Of a DNA stretch of 64,000 nucleotides, positions 16,884-25,332 are shown piece after piece. The stretch comes from Brevundimonas sp. (lineage in GTDB: Bacteria; Pseudomonadota; Alphaproteobacteria; Caulobacterales; Caulobacteraceae). The stretch's first letter is position 1. Every line of letters begins with the position of its first letter. Both the position numbers and the translations under genes were made by a program. The DNA is taken from contig QFQU01000002.1 in NCBI GenBank assembly GCA_003248965.1, positions 1-64,000 on the forward strand, in the 5' to 3' direction. Below the pieces are notes generated by a model. The model saw only the letters and a program-made list of their open reading frames with translations. It made no database searches and was not told where the DNA came from.

Positions 16884-18119
16884 ATGACAGAGGTCCAGCG
16901 TATGTTCGAATTCGGCCGTGATCTTCGCAAAATCTTCGCCCAGGCGCGCGAGAGCGAAGACCTGGGCTGGGTCGAGCTGATCGGCGTCGACCTGTTGAAG
17001 ATCGAGGCGCGTCGGGAGGCGACCGACGCCGGCCGCGTGTCCTGCCCTCGCCCTTTCCAGACCGAATGCCGCGCCGCCGCCCTGTGGCGCGACCACGCCC
17101 GTCGCACCGGCGCCGCCGACAGCCTGGCCCGCGCCGACCGTTGCGCCGACAGCCTGGTCCGCACGGCCGTGGGCGACGAACAGATCGCCGTCGCGGCCGT
17201 CTCGCGCGCGCAGGGTCTGATGCTGCGGTTCGACCTGTGTGGCGACCCGGTCCATCTGGATCGCGCCCTTCAGACGGTGAACGCCGTCGCGCCGCCGCGA
17301 AAAACCCGACCGGCGGCCGCCCTGTCGGCCGTCCACGCTCGGATCAGCGCTCGCCGGGCCCGCCTATCCGGCGAGCCCGAGGCCCTGTTGGACGCCGCCG
17401 CCCTGATGGACGTCGCCCGCCACGCCGGAGCGACCGAGGACGTCGATCTGCGCATGGACGCCGCCATGCTGGCGCTGGAGGCCGGGGTGCTGCAACGCGA
17501 CGTGCGCCTGCTGGACCAGGCCGGGCGCGACCTGGGCGAACTGGTGGAGGCGACGTCCCCCGACCATCGGCCGTTGACGCGGGCGCGCGCCCTGGCCCTG
17601 TGCGGCGCGGGCCTGGCGGCCCTGGCCAGCGTCGCCGGTCACGCCGAGGCCCAGGTGCAGGGGCGCATCCTGTTCGACGCCGCCGCCGACCAGTTCACCC
17701 CCGACCACAGTCCCCTGGACTGGGCCGCGATCCAGACCCTGCGCGCCGGCGACGACGCCCTGCCCATGATGGTTCTGGTCCAGGCCGAGACCCTGACCCA
17801 GGGTCAGGGGCTGATCGTCGGGGCCCTGGCCCGCGAACGGCGCGGCGCGCGCGAGGTCGCCCTGGCCGAAACCCTGGGCGATCGGGCCGGTCTGGACACG
17901 CTGGAACGACGTCTGCACGCGCGCATGGCGACGGCCGCGCCCCTGGACTGGGTCGCCGATCAGCTCGTCATGGGCGAGATCATGCTGGCGCGCCGCCGCC
18001 TGGGCGGCCCGGAACCGCGCAGCCTGGGCCTGATCCTGGCCGAGGCGGCCGGCACGGCGCGCGAGATGGGCGTGACCGTGCTTGCCGAACGCGCCGCCGC
18101 CCTTATGGGGCGCGGCTGA
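16884..18119 (+). CDS. Hypothetical Ala/Leu-rich helical repeat protein
   Basis: A 411-residue soluble protein, nearly all alpha-helical by composition, with spaced helices like TPR/SEL repeats (AVSRAQGLMLRFDLCGDPVHLDRALQ and similar), but no clear consensus repeat. No signal peptide or membrane segment. The start may be the ATG at 16884 or at 16902. Codon use matches the core genes. The family seems restricted in range; function unknown. It ends seven bases before the convergent cysQ stop. Confidence 0.62.
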   Translation: MTEVQRMFEFGRDLRKIFAQARESEDLGWVELIGVDLLKIEARREATDAGRVSCPRPFQTECRAAALWRDHARRTGAADSLARADRCADSLVRTAVGDEQIAVAAVSRAQGLMLRFDLCGDPVHLDRALQTVNAVAPPRKTRPAAALSAVHARISARRARLSGEPEALLDAAALMDVARHAGATEDVDLRMDAAMLALEAGVLQRDVRLLDQAGRDLGELVEATSPDHRPLTRARALALCGAGLAALASVAGHAEAQVQGRILFDAAADQFTPDHSPLDWAAIQTLRAGDDALPMMVLVQAETLTQGQGLIVGALARERRGAREVALAETLGDRAGLDTLERRLHARMATAAPLDWVADQLVMGEIMLARRRLGGPEPRSLGLILAEAAGTAREMGVTVLAERAAALMGRG

Positions 18120-18126
18120 CCGCGTC

Positions 18127-18954
18127 TCAGCCGCCCATGGCCACGAAGGCGCCGTTCAGGAAGCCAGGCTTGCCATAGGCCATGCGCTGGCCGTCGTCGG
18201 CCAGCACGCGCCCTCCGGCGGCCTCCAGAACGGCCTGGCCCGCCGCCGTGTCCCATTCCGAGGTGGGGCCGGTGCGCGGATAGGCGTCGAACCGCCCCTC
18301 GGCGATCAGACAGAATTTCAGCGAGGAATCCGTGCCCTGCCAATGGGCGCAGCCGTGACGGGCGGCCAGGCGCGCGGCCTCCTCGTCCGTGACGCTGTGG
18401 CTCAAGAGGGCCAGCCCCTCGGCCGGCCGGTCGCGCACGCGAATCGGCCGCCAATCCTCGCCCGCGTGGGCCTCGCCGGCCTGCAGGGCGCCGAACTGCC
18501 GCCGGAAGGCGCCGCCTTCGGGACGGTCGCTGCGCCAGGTCGTCGCCGTCGCGGGCGCCGTCACCACGCCCGCCACCGGATAGCCGGCGTGCATCAGGGC
18601 GATATTGACCGTGAAGGCCTCGCCCCCGCGCACGAAGCCGCGCGTGCCGTCCAAGGGATCGATCAGCCAGAACCAGTCCTGAACGGCGGTCGGAGCGCCG
18701 TCGGCGGCGACCGCCTCCTCCGCCACCGTCTGCACGCCGGGATAGAGGGTCTCCAACCGCTTCAGGATCAGGGCCTCGGCGGCGCGGTCGGCCTGCGTCA
18801 CGGGGCTGTCGTCGGCCTTGGTCTCCACCGCCGTGTCGACCCGCCAATAGGGCAGGATCAGGCGCGCGGCCTCTTCGGCGATGTCGGCGATGGCCAGGGC
18901 CAGGGCGCCGGACTTCAGATCCTGGGCAAGGCGGTCGGTGTCGGGGGTCTTCAT
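18127..18954 (-). CDS. cysQ: 3'(2'),5'-bisphosphate nucleotidase CysQ
   Basis: A 275-residue Mg-dependent phosphatase of the inositol monophosphatase superfamily that hydrolyses PAP to AMP, recycling the by-product of sulfate activation. Metal-binding residues are in AEEA (near 80), IDPLDGT (98-104) and the C-terminal SEWDTAAGQAVLEAAGG. The ATG at 18954 fits the family's start; longer upstream frame overlaps chpT on the other strand and is not used. Monocistronic, divergent from chpT with a 96-base gap. Confidence 0.9.
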   Translation of the reverse strand: MKTPDTDRLAQDLKSGALALAIADIAEEAARLILPYWRVDTAVETKADDSPVTQADRAAEALILKRLETLYPGVQTVAEEAVAADGAPTAVQDWFWLIDPLDGTRGFVRGGEAFTVNIALMHAGYPVAGVVTAPATATTWRSDRPEGGAFRRQFGALQAGEAHAGEDWRPIRVRDRPAEGLALLSHSVTDEEAARLAARHGCAHWQGTDSSLKFCLIAEGRFDAYPRTGPTSEWDTAAGQAVLEAAGGRVLADDGQRMAYGKPGFLNGAFVAMGG

Positions 18955-19050
18955 CGGCCGCTCGATAGACCATCGCGGCGGTTCCATGAACCGGCAAATC
19001 ACGTCACGCTCGCCTGAGACACGAACTGTGACCCGAGCGCGCCAGCCATC

Positions 19051-19752
19051 ATGATCCCGACCGACGCCGATCCCGCCGCCCCGCTCGATGCGCAAGCCTC
19101 CGGCTTGACCGCGTCCGACCTGCCGGTCGACGGCCCCGATCTGGCCGCCTTCATCGCCGGCAAGCTGTGCCACGACTTCATCAGCCCCTCGGGCGCCATC
19201 GTTTCCGGCCTGGACCTGATGCGCGATCCGACCGCCCAGGACATGCGCGACGACGCCCTGGCCCTGATCGAGCAGAGCGCCAGGAAGATGGTCGCCCTGG
19301 TCCATTTCGCCCGCGTCGCCTTCGGCGCGGCGACCACCAGCGAACGCTTCACCGCGCGCGAACTGCACGATCTGGTGGCCGGCATGACCGACGGCGGCCG
19401 CGCTGCGCTGGACTGGCGCATCGCCGACGGCGAGTTCTCGAAGCCCCAGGCCCGCGCCCTGGTGAACCTGGCCTATCTGACGGTCGGCGCCCTGCCCATG
19501 GGCGGAAACGCCGTAGTCCAGGCGCGCGCCGAAAACGGCCGGCTGACGATCGAGGGCGTGGCGGACGGCGCCCGGGCCCGACTGAAGCCCGAAGCCGTCG
19601 TGGGACTGAAGGGCGAACGCCTGACCGAGGGCCTGGCAGGCCAGTGGATTCAACCCTACTGGCTGTGGCTGACCGCGACCCAGGCAGGGGGAACCCTGGA
19701 CCTGACGGTCGAGGAAGGGCGGGTCGTCCTGATCGCAGTCCTGCCCGCCTGA
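19051..19752 (+). CDS. chpT: Histidine phosphotransferase ChpT
   Basis: A 233-residue phosphotransferase. In Caulobacter ChpT carries phosphate from the CckA receiver to CtrA and CpdR, driving the cell-cycle circuit. The phospho-accepting H41 is in KLCHDFISPSGAI, followed by the four-helix DHp-like dimer domain (GLDLMRD, ALIEQSARKMVALVHFAR) and a degenerate HATPase-like C-terminal domain that lacks ATP-binding boxes. The start at 19051 has a non-conserved 30-residue lead; ATG is the only good choice. It is followed by a CheY-like gene and cheR on the same strand, and cckA lies 1.3 kb after its end on the other strand. Confidence 0.92.
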   Translation: MIPTDADPAAPLDAQASGLTASDLPVDGPDLAAFIAGKLCHDFISPSGAIVSGLDLMRDPTAQDMRDDALALIEQSARKMVALVHFARVAFGAATTSERFTARELHDLVAGMTDGGRAALDWRIADGEFSKPQARALVNLAYLTVGALPMGGNAVVQARAENGRLTIEGVADGARARLKPEAVVGLKGERLTEGLAGQWIQPYWLWLTATQAGGTLDLTVEEGRVVLIAVLPA

Positions 19753-19842
19753 CGCCGTTTCCCAACGACTCGTTAACTGGGGTCTGGGATAGTAAAGGAG
19801 CCTGCGCCGGGCCGAAGCGGCCGCGCCGTTCGGGAGCCGAAG

Positions 19843-20220
19843 TTGGATTTCAGAACCTGCCTGATCGTCGACGACAGCCGGATCATCCGCAAGGTGGCCC
19901 GTCGCATCGTCGAGGGTCTGGGCTATGAGGTCGACGAGGCCGCCGACGGCGCCGAGGCCCTGGCCTATTGCACCGGCGTGATGCCGGACGTGCTGCTGAT
20001 CGACTGGAACATGCCCGTGATGGACGGAATCAGCTTCCTGCGCCGCCTGCGCGCCCTGCCGGACGGCAAGCGGCCCAAGGTCCTGTTCTGCACCATCGAG
20101 ACGCGGCCCGACCGCATCGCCGAGGCCCTGGCCGCCGGCGCCGACGACTATGTGATGAAGCCGTTCGACGGCGAGATCCTGCAGTCCAAGCTGGTGGAGG
20201 TCGGAGCGATCGCCGCATGA
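19843..20220 (+). CDS. Single-domain CheY-like response regulator
   Basis: A 125-residue receiver domain with no output domain. The acidic pocket is D10/D11, the phosphorylated Asp is D54 (LLIDWNMPVMDG), T84 is the switch residue and K106 is in DYVMKPF. It probably starts at a TTG at 19843 with GGGAG upstream. Its stop overlaps the cheR ATG (ATGA), so the pair is coupled. It could answer a chemotaxis kinase or take phosphate from ChpT next door; the sequence does not decide. Confidence 0.85.
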   Translation: MDFRTCLIVDDSRIIRKVARRIVEGLGYEVDEAADGAEALAYCTGVMPDVLLIDWNMPVMDGISFLRRLRALPDGKRPKVLFCTIETRPDRIAEALAAGADDYVMKPFDGEILQSKLVEVGAIAA

Positions 20221-21032
20221 CGCCGGAAGACTTCGACAAGCTGCAGGCCATCATGTCCACCCGCGCCGGTTATCGGCTGACGCGGGATCGCATCCACCTG
20301 GCCGAGCACCGGCTGGGGCCGATCGCGCGGCGCGAAGGCTACGCCAATGTCGAGGCGCTCCTGGCCAATCTGTGGGCCAATCCGGTCGCATCCCTGGGCT
20401 GGGCCGTGATCGAGGCCCTGCTGAACGCCGAGACCTGGTTCCGTCGCGACCGCGCGCCGTTCGATGTCTTCGAAAACGAACTGCTGCCTGCCTTGAGCCG
20501 GGTGCGGCCCGATGGGATCGTCAGGGTCTGGTCCGCGGGCTGCTCGACCGGACAGGAAGCCTGGTCCCTGGCCATGTGCGGCCTGGAGACCCGAACCCAG
20601 CTACATCTGGTCGCCACAGACCTGTCCCAGCGCGCCGTCGATAAGGCGCGTTCGGGCCTCTACACCGGCTTTGAGATTCAACGCGGCCTGACGGCGCGGA
20701 CCATGCTGCGCTGGTTCGAACCGATGGAGGACCAGTGGATCGTCAAGCCGGAACTGGCCGACGCCGTTCGCTTCGGCCGCGCGAACCTGCTGGACGAACC
20801 CGCCGACGACGCCCGCTTCGACATCATCTTCTGCCGCAACGTCTTGTCCGACATGGAGCCGTCGCGCCGCGCCCGCGTACTGGATGGATTGGAGCGCCGG
20901 CTTGTCGATGACGGCTGCCTGTTCTTGGGCGCCGACGAACGGCTGGAAAGCGACACCGTGGCCTTCCGGGCCGTCAGCGGTCGGCGCGGCCTCTATGTGA
21001 AAGCCCCGTCCAGCCTGCGCCGCGCCGCCTGA
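20217..21032 (+). CDS. cheR: CheR-type chemoreceptor glutamate methyltransferase
   Basis: A 271-residue SAM-dependent methyltransferase. The N-terminal helical CheR domain (residues 1-70) is followed by the SAM-binding motif VWSAGCSTGQEAWSLAM and the FCRNVLSDM motif near residue 205 (IFCRNVL in the family). CheR methylates glutamates of chemoreceptors. It is translationally coupled to the CheY-like gene; no receptors, cheA, cheW or cheB are nearby, so it is an orphan che pair beside chpT. The 3' end is 21 bases from the convergent cckA stop. Confidence 0.88.
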   Translation: MTPEDFDKLQAIMSTRAGYRLTRDRIHLAEHRLGPIARREGYANVEALLANLWANPVASLGWAVIEALLNAETWFRRDRAPFDVFENELLPALSRVRPDGIVRVWSAGCSTGQEAWSLAMCGLETRTQLHLVATDLSQRAVDKARSGLYTGFEIQRGLTARTMLRWFEPMEDQWIVKPELADAVRFGRANLLDEPADDARFDIIFCRNVLSDMEPSRRARVLDGLERRLVDDGCLFLGADERLESDTVAFRAVSGRRGLYVKAPSSLRRAA

Positions 21033-21053
21033 CGACCGGGCCGCGTCGCCGCG

Positions 21054-23087
21054 TCACGCCGCGTGCAATTCCTGCTTCACCCGTTCGGCCAGGGTCTTGA
21101 TGTCCAGCGGCTTGGGCAGGAAGGACACGCCCGTTTCGTCCTGCAGTAGGTCCGAAAAGTCGCTCTCGGCATAGCCGGAGATGAACATCACCGGCGCGTC
21201 GCCCAGATAGGGCCGGGCCTTCTTCAGCAGCGACGGCCCGTCCAGTCCCGGCATGATGACGTCGGAAATCAGCATGTCGATCTGGCCCGCGTGCTCCTCG
21301 GCCAGAAGCAGCGCCTCCTCGCCGTCGGCGGCCTCGATCACCTCATAGCCGCGCTGGCGCAGCAGGCGGGCGGCGATGCCGCGCACGGCGTCCTCGTCCT
21401 CGACGAACAGAATGCGGCCGGCGCCAGACAGGTCGCGCGGCGTCTTGGCCTTGACCTCGACCGGCTGGACCTCCGCCAGTTCCGCCTCGCCGGCCGCCGG
21501 CAGGAAGATGCGGAAGGCGGCGCCGGCGCCTTCGATGTTGCTGACCGACACATGACCGCCCGCCTGCTGGGCGATGCCATAGACGGTGGCCAGGCCCATG
21601 CCTGTGCCCTCGTTCACCGCCTTGGTGGTGAAGAAGGGCTCGAAAATCTTGTCCAGCAGTTCGGGCGGCACGCCGGGGCCGGTGTCCGACACCTCGATCA
21701 AGGCGACCTCGTCGGTCGGAGCGTTCGCCCAGCCCAGGCCGCGCGCCTCATCGGCGGTCAGGCGGCGGGTGGTGATGGTCACGACGCCGGCGCCCGGTTC
21801 GACCACGCCGCGCATGGCGTCGCGGGCGTTGACGGCCAGGTTCATCACCGCCGTCTCCAACTGGCTCTTGTCGGCCAGGACCACCGGCAGGTCGCGGCCG
21901 TAGTCGGTTTCCAGCCGCACGTCCTCGCGCAACAGCCGTCTCAGCAGGATCGAGAACTCGCCCACCAGTTCGCCCAGGTCCAGCCGCTCGCGCCGCACGG
22001 TCGATTTGCGCGAGAAGGCCAGCAGCTTGCGCACCAGGTCCGCCGCCCGGATCGCCGTCTGGCGGATCTCGTTCAGCCCCTCGTAGGAGGGGTCGCCGAC
22101 CGGGTGGCGTTCCAGAAGGCCCGACAGCTGAAGCTGGATGGCCGTCAGCAGATTGTTGAAGTCGTGGGCCACGCCCCCGGCCAACTGACCCACCGCCTGC
22201 ATCTTCTGGGCTTGGGAAAGCTGAAGCTCCATCGATTTCTGGGACGAGACGTCGAACAGCCAGATGCGGCGCCTGTCGCCCTCGGCCGCCACATAGAGAT
22301 GCAGCACCTTGTCGGGAAAGGCGCGCGCCACCAGTTCGATCGGCCCGGACGAGCCCGCCGCCAGCTTGGCCCGCGCCTCGACCACGCCCGCCGGATCGAA
22401 CAGATGGCCGAAGGCGGCGTCGCGCGCCGCCGCGGGGCCCGTCAGGACGGCCAGGGCCGGATTGGCCTCTTCCGCACGGCCGGCGAACAGGTCTTCTCCC
22501 GCGATCACGGCGGAACCAAAGGGCGCGCCGGCGGCCATGGCGCGGGCCTCCCCGGTGGATGTGGCGACCGACTGGACCGGCAGGACCGGCAGGGGCAGCA
22601 CCGCCTCGGGCGCCGCGCGCATCAGGAACCGGCCCTCGCCGGCGCGGCCGATCACCACCTCGACCTCCCGCGATCCGATCTGGACGATGGCGTGACCGGG
22701 ATGGCCCTGTCGCGCCTGGGCGAAGGCCATGTAGAGGGCCTGGGCCGACTTGCCGCGCGGCAGGGCCGTGGTCGCGCCGTTCGCCTCGGCCCAGGCGGCG
22801 TTGAAGGCCAGGACCTGGCCCGAATCCCACACCAGGGCCGCCGGCTCGGCCATGGCGTCCAGCAGGTCGACAGCCGCGTCGCTGGACGGCTGGGCGTGGC
22901 CCGCCCGGCGAAAACCGAACAGGGCGATCAGGGCGATCAGCGCCACGGTCAGGATCAGCACCATCCCCGGCGCCGAGGTCGGATTGGCGCGAAAGGCCGG
23001 ATAGGCCAGGGCCGCGACCACGGTCACGACGCCGAACGCGATCAGGGCCGACAACAGATCGAACGACGGGCGTCGGGTGGACGTCAT
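21054..23087 (-). CDS. cckA: Hybrid histidine kinase CckA
   Basis: A 677-residue cell-cycle kinase/phosphatase at the top of the CckA-ChpT-CtrA relay. Two transmembrane helices (residues 10-30 and 42-60) are followed by PAS-like sensor regions (about 75-285), the HisKA domain with H308 (GGVAHDFNNLL), an HATPase with NLAVNARDAM, DTGPGVPP and GTGMGLATVYG, and a C-terminal receiver with phospho-acceptor D609 (ISDVIMPGLDG). Length and order match Caulobacter CckA. The flhB stop is 51 bases upstream, so it may be read from the flagellar operon as well as its own promoter. Confidence 0.93.
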   Translation of the reverse strand: MTSTRRPSFDLLSALIAFGVVTVVAALAYPAFRANPTSAPGMVLILTVALIALIALFGFRRAGHAQPSSDAAVDLLDAMAEPAALVWDSGQVLAFNAAWAEANGATTALPRGKSAQALYMAFAQARQGHPGHAIVQIGSREVEVVIGRAGEGRFLMRAAPEAVLPLPVLPVQSVATSTGEARAMAAGAPFGSAVIAGEDLFAGRAEEANPALAVLTGPAAARDAAFGHLFDPAGVVEARAKLAAGSSGPIELVARAFPDKVLHLYVAAEGDRRRIWLFDVSSQKSMELQLSQAQKMQAVGQLAGGVAHDFNNLLTAIQLQLSGLLERHPVGDPSYEGLNEIRQTAIRAADLVRKLLAFSRKSTVRRERLDLGELVGEFSILLRRLLREDVRLETDYGRDLPVVLADKSQLETAVMNLAVNARDAMRGVVEPGAGVVTITTRRLTADEARGLGWANAPTDEVALIEVSDTGPGVPPELLDKIFEPFFTTKAVNEGTGMGLATVYGIAQQAGGHVSVSNIEGAGAAFRIFLPAAGEAELAEVQPVEVKAKTPRDLSGAGRILFVEDEDAVRGIAARLLRQRGYEVIEAADGEEALLLAEEHAGQIDMLISDVIMPGLDGPSLLKKARPYLGDAPVMFISGYAESDFSDLLQDETGVSFLPKPLDIKTLAERVKQELHAA

Positions 23088-23138
23088 GCGGCCTCGCGAA
23101 TCAGTAGGCTGATCATACGCTCAAATCCTGCCCAGGCC

Positions 23139-24215
23139 TTACCGACGCCGTCGGGACTGGAAGACGAAGCCGATGATCTTGGCGGCGGCGTCGAAATGTT
23201 CGCGGGGAATGACCTCGTCCACCTCGACCGTGGCGTAGAGGGCGCGGGCCAGGGGCACGTTCTCGACGATCGGCACGCCGTGCTCGGTCGCCACCTCCCG
23301 GATGCGCAGAGCCAGGGCGTCCACGCCCTTGGCGACGCAGACCGGCGCCCCGTCGCCCTGGTCGGGCTCATAGCGCAGGGCCACCGAATAGTGGGTCGGG
23401 TTGGTGACGATGACGGTGGCCTTGGGCACATTGGCCATCATCCGCTGACGGCTGCGCTGCATGCGGATCTGTTTCAGCTTGGCCTTGACGTGGGGGTCGC
23501 CCTCGGACTGTTTGTAGTCTTCCTTCAGCTCTTCCTTGGTCATCCGCATCCGCTTGGCGAAGCGCATCTTCTGCCAGATGAAGTCGGCGCCCGCCGTCGC
23601 GCCCAGCAGGATGATGGCCGACACGAACAGCGACATGGCCATGTCCCGCGCCAGGGGCAGGATGGCCATCGGACTGACGGCCGCCAGATTGCCGAACTCG
23701 CGTGCATGGGGCTTCAGCACCATCCAGCAAACCACGCAGACGGCGACCAGTTTCAGGAAGGTCTTCAGGAACTGAACCAGGCCGTCGGGGCCGAAGATAC
23801 GTTTGAACCCCTGCATCGGACTGACCGACGACCATTTGGGCTTCAGCTTCTCGGTCGTGAAGATCAGGCCGGACTGGGCCAGGTTTCCCCCCGCCCCGCC
23901 CAGGATGGTCGCCAGCATGACCGCCCCCAGGAAGGGCGCCACGGCCCAGACCGCCCGCACCATGATCTGGGCGCCCGCACCCGAGTTCAGCACCCCCAGC
24001 ATCTGATGCGGTTCGGCGATGAAGGGCAGCATCTGTTCGGCGATGGACGAGGCGAACCATCCCCCCGCCATCAGGATGACCGCCGCCGCCCCCGCCAGGG
24101 ACAGGACCTGGGCGACGTCCGGCGATTTGGCGACGTCGCCCTTCTTTCGCGCCTCCTCGAGTTTTCGGGGTGTCGCCTCTTCGGTTTTCGACTCGGGATC
24201 GGCGCCTTCAGCCAC
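23139..24215 (-). CDS. flhB: Flagellar type III export switch protein FlhB
   Basis: A 358-residue export-gate component that switches substrate from rod/hook to filament. Four membrane helices (about 40-60, 92-110, 150-168, 192-212) precede a cytosolic domain with the autocleavage motif N272-PTH (TNPTHYSVAL). The N-terminus EKTEEATPRKLEEARKKG-type segment is typical. The start overlaps the fliR end by eight bases, so it belongs to the fliQ-fliR-flhB operon. Confidence 0.95.
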   Translation of the reverse strand: MAEGADPESKTEEATPRKLEEARKKGDVAKSPDVAQVLSLAGAAAVILMAGGWFASSIAEQMLPFIAEPHQMLGVLNSGAGAQIMVRAVWAVAPFLGAVMLATILGGAGGNLAQSGLIFTTEKLKPKWSSVSPMQGFKRIFGPDGLVQFLKTFLKLVAVCVVCWMVLKPHAREFGNLAAVSPMAILPLARDMAMSLFVSAIILLGATAGADFIWQKMRFAKRMRMTKEELKEDYKQSEGDPHVKAKLKQIRMQRSRQRMMANVPKATVIVTNPTHYSVALRYEPDQGDGAPVCVAKGVDALALRIREVATEHGVPIVENVPLARALYATVEVDEVIPREHFDAAAKIIGFVFQSRRRR

Positions 24216-24993
24216 CGGCGCCTCCCCACGGACCGCCGAAGACGAAATACTCGGCCAGGCGGCGGTAGCGGTCGATGAAGACCGTGCCCAGGGCGCCCAG
24301 GCTCAGGGCGAAGATCGACAGACCCAGGATGACGCTCAGGGGCGCGGCGGCGAAATAGACCTGAAACGACGGCATGACCCGCGCCACCAGGCCCGAGGCC
24401 ACGTTGAACACCAGGGCGAAGACCAGAACCGGCGCCGCCAGCTGCACCCCCAGAAGGAAGCTCTGGCCCAAGGTCCGCACCGCCATCTGGGCGAAGTCCG
24501 CCATGATCAACGGCTTGGCCGGCGCGATCAGTTGGTAGGAGCCGACCAGTCCGCCGATGAACAGGTGATGGGTGTCGGTGGCGAACAGCAGGGTCACGCC
24601 CAACAGGGTCAGGAAGGCGGCGATGGTCGTGCCCGGCTGGGCCTGCATCGGATTGGCCGTCTGGGAAAAGCTGAGCGTGGTCTGCAGCGAGATGATTTCC
24701 CCCGCCGTGGTCAGGGCCGCCATGAACATCCGCAGCAACAGGCCGATCATCAGCCCGACCACCGCCTCGCGGATGATCCAGCCGACCATGGAGGCCAGGC
24801 TCTCGGGCAGGGGCGGCAGGGTGGTCCGCACCACCGGCCAGAGGGCCAGGGTGATCAGCAGCGCCAGCGACAGCCGCACGCGCGGCGGCACATAGGCCTC
24901 GCCGATGCCGGGGATCAGCATCAGGACCGCCCCGATCCGGGCGAAGATCAGCCCGCCGGCCCAGACCTGATCGGCGGTGGCGTAAGCCTCCAC
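24208..24993 (-). CDS. fliR: Flagellar export gate protein FliR
   Basis: A 261-residue integral membrane protein with about six hydrophobic segments, part of the FliPQR channel of the flagellar export gate. Family patches FARIGAVLMLIPGIGE and the C-terminal LGLSIFALSLG are seen. It starts with GTG at 24993, directly abutting the fliQ stop codon, and overlaps flhB at its end: a tightly coupled fliQ-fliR-flhB operon. Confidence 0.93.
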   Translation of the reverse strand: MEAYATADQVWAGGLIFARIGAVLMLIPGIGEAYVPPRVRLSLALLITLALWPVVRTTLPPLPESLASMVGWIIREAVVGLMIGLLLRMFMAALTTAGEIISLQTTLSFSQTANPMQAQPGTTIAAFLTLLGVTLLFATDTHHLFIGGLVGSYQLIAPAKPLIMADFAQMAVRTLGQSFLLGVQLAAPVLVFALVFNVASGLVARVMPSFQVYFAAAPLSVILGLSIFALSLGALGTVFIDRYRRLAEYFVFGGPWGGAGG

Positions 24994-25257
24994 CTACATC
25001 CCCGCGATACGGGCGGCGATCTGGCGCATGAAGCCGCCCAGCAGCGCCCCCATCAACGGCAGGAAGACGATCAGGCTGATGAAAATGGCGATGATCTTGG
25101 GCGCATAGATCAGCGTCTGTTCCTGAATCTGCGTCAGGGCCTGGAACAGGCCGATGACCACGCCGACCACAAGGCCCACCAGCAGCACAGGCAGGCACAG
25201 CTGGATCGTCAGCCAGATGGCGTCGCGGCCAACATCCAGAACTTCCGCGCCGTTCAT
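24994..25257 (-). CDS. fliQ: Flagellar export gate protein FliQ
   Basis: An 87-residue two-helix membrane protein of the flagellar export gate. ALTQIQEQTLIYAPKIIAIF between the helices is the FliQ signature. It is the first gene of the fliQRflhB operon. A CtrA-type box lies 50 bases upstream of its ATG, matching the CtrA-controlled class II fliQ promoter known in Caulobacter. Confidence 0.94.
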   Translation of the reverse strand: MNGAEVLDVGRDAIWLTIQLCLPVLLVGLVVGVVIGLFQALTQIQEQTLIYAPKIIAIFISLIVFLPLMGALLGGFMRQIAARIAGM

Positions 25258-25306
25258 CGGCTTAACGCTCCCGCCAGATACTGGGCAGAAAATGCCGACA
25301 GGATGG

Positions 25307-25321
25307 TTAACGGGACGCTAA
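25307..25321 (-). promoter_or_regulatory. CtrA-type binding box upstream of fliQ
   Basis: On the minus strand the sequence is TTAG-CGTCCCG-TTAA followed by CCAT, one mismatch from the CtrA consensus TTAA-N7-TTAA(CCAT). It is 50 bases before the fliQ ATG. In Caulobacter the fliQ promoter is a CtrA target, so the site is very likely real. Binding itself is inferred. Confidence 0.65.
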
Positions 25322-25332
25322 GAGATCGGCCC

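Noticed and set aside
21291..24278. A very long open frame antisense to cckA and flhB
   Set aside because: High GC makes long antisense frames common; its product is His/Gln/Arg-rich without domains while the other strand encodes CckA and FlhB with all motifs.
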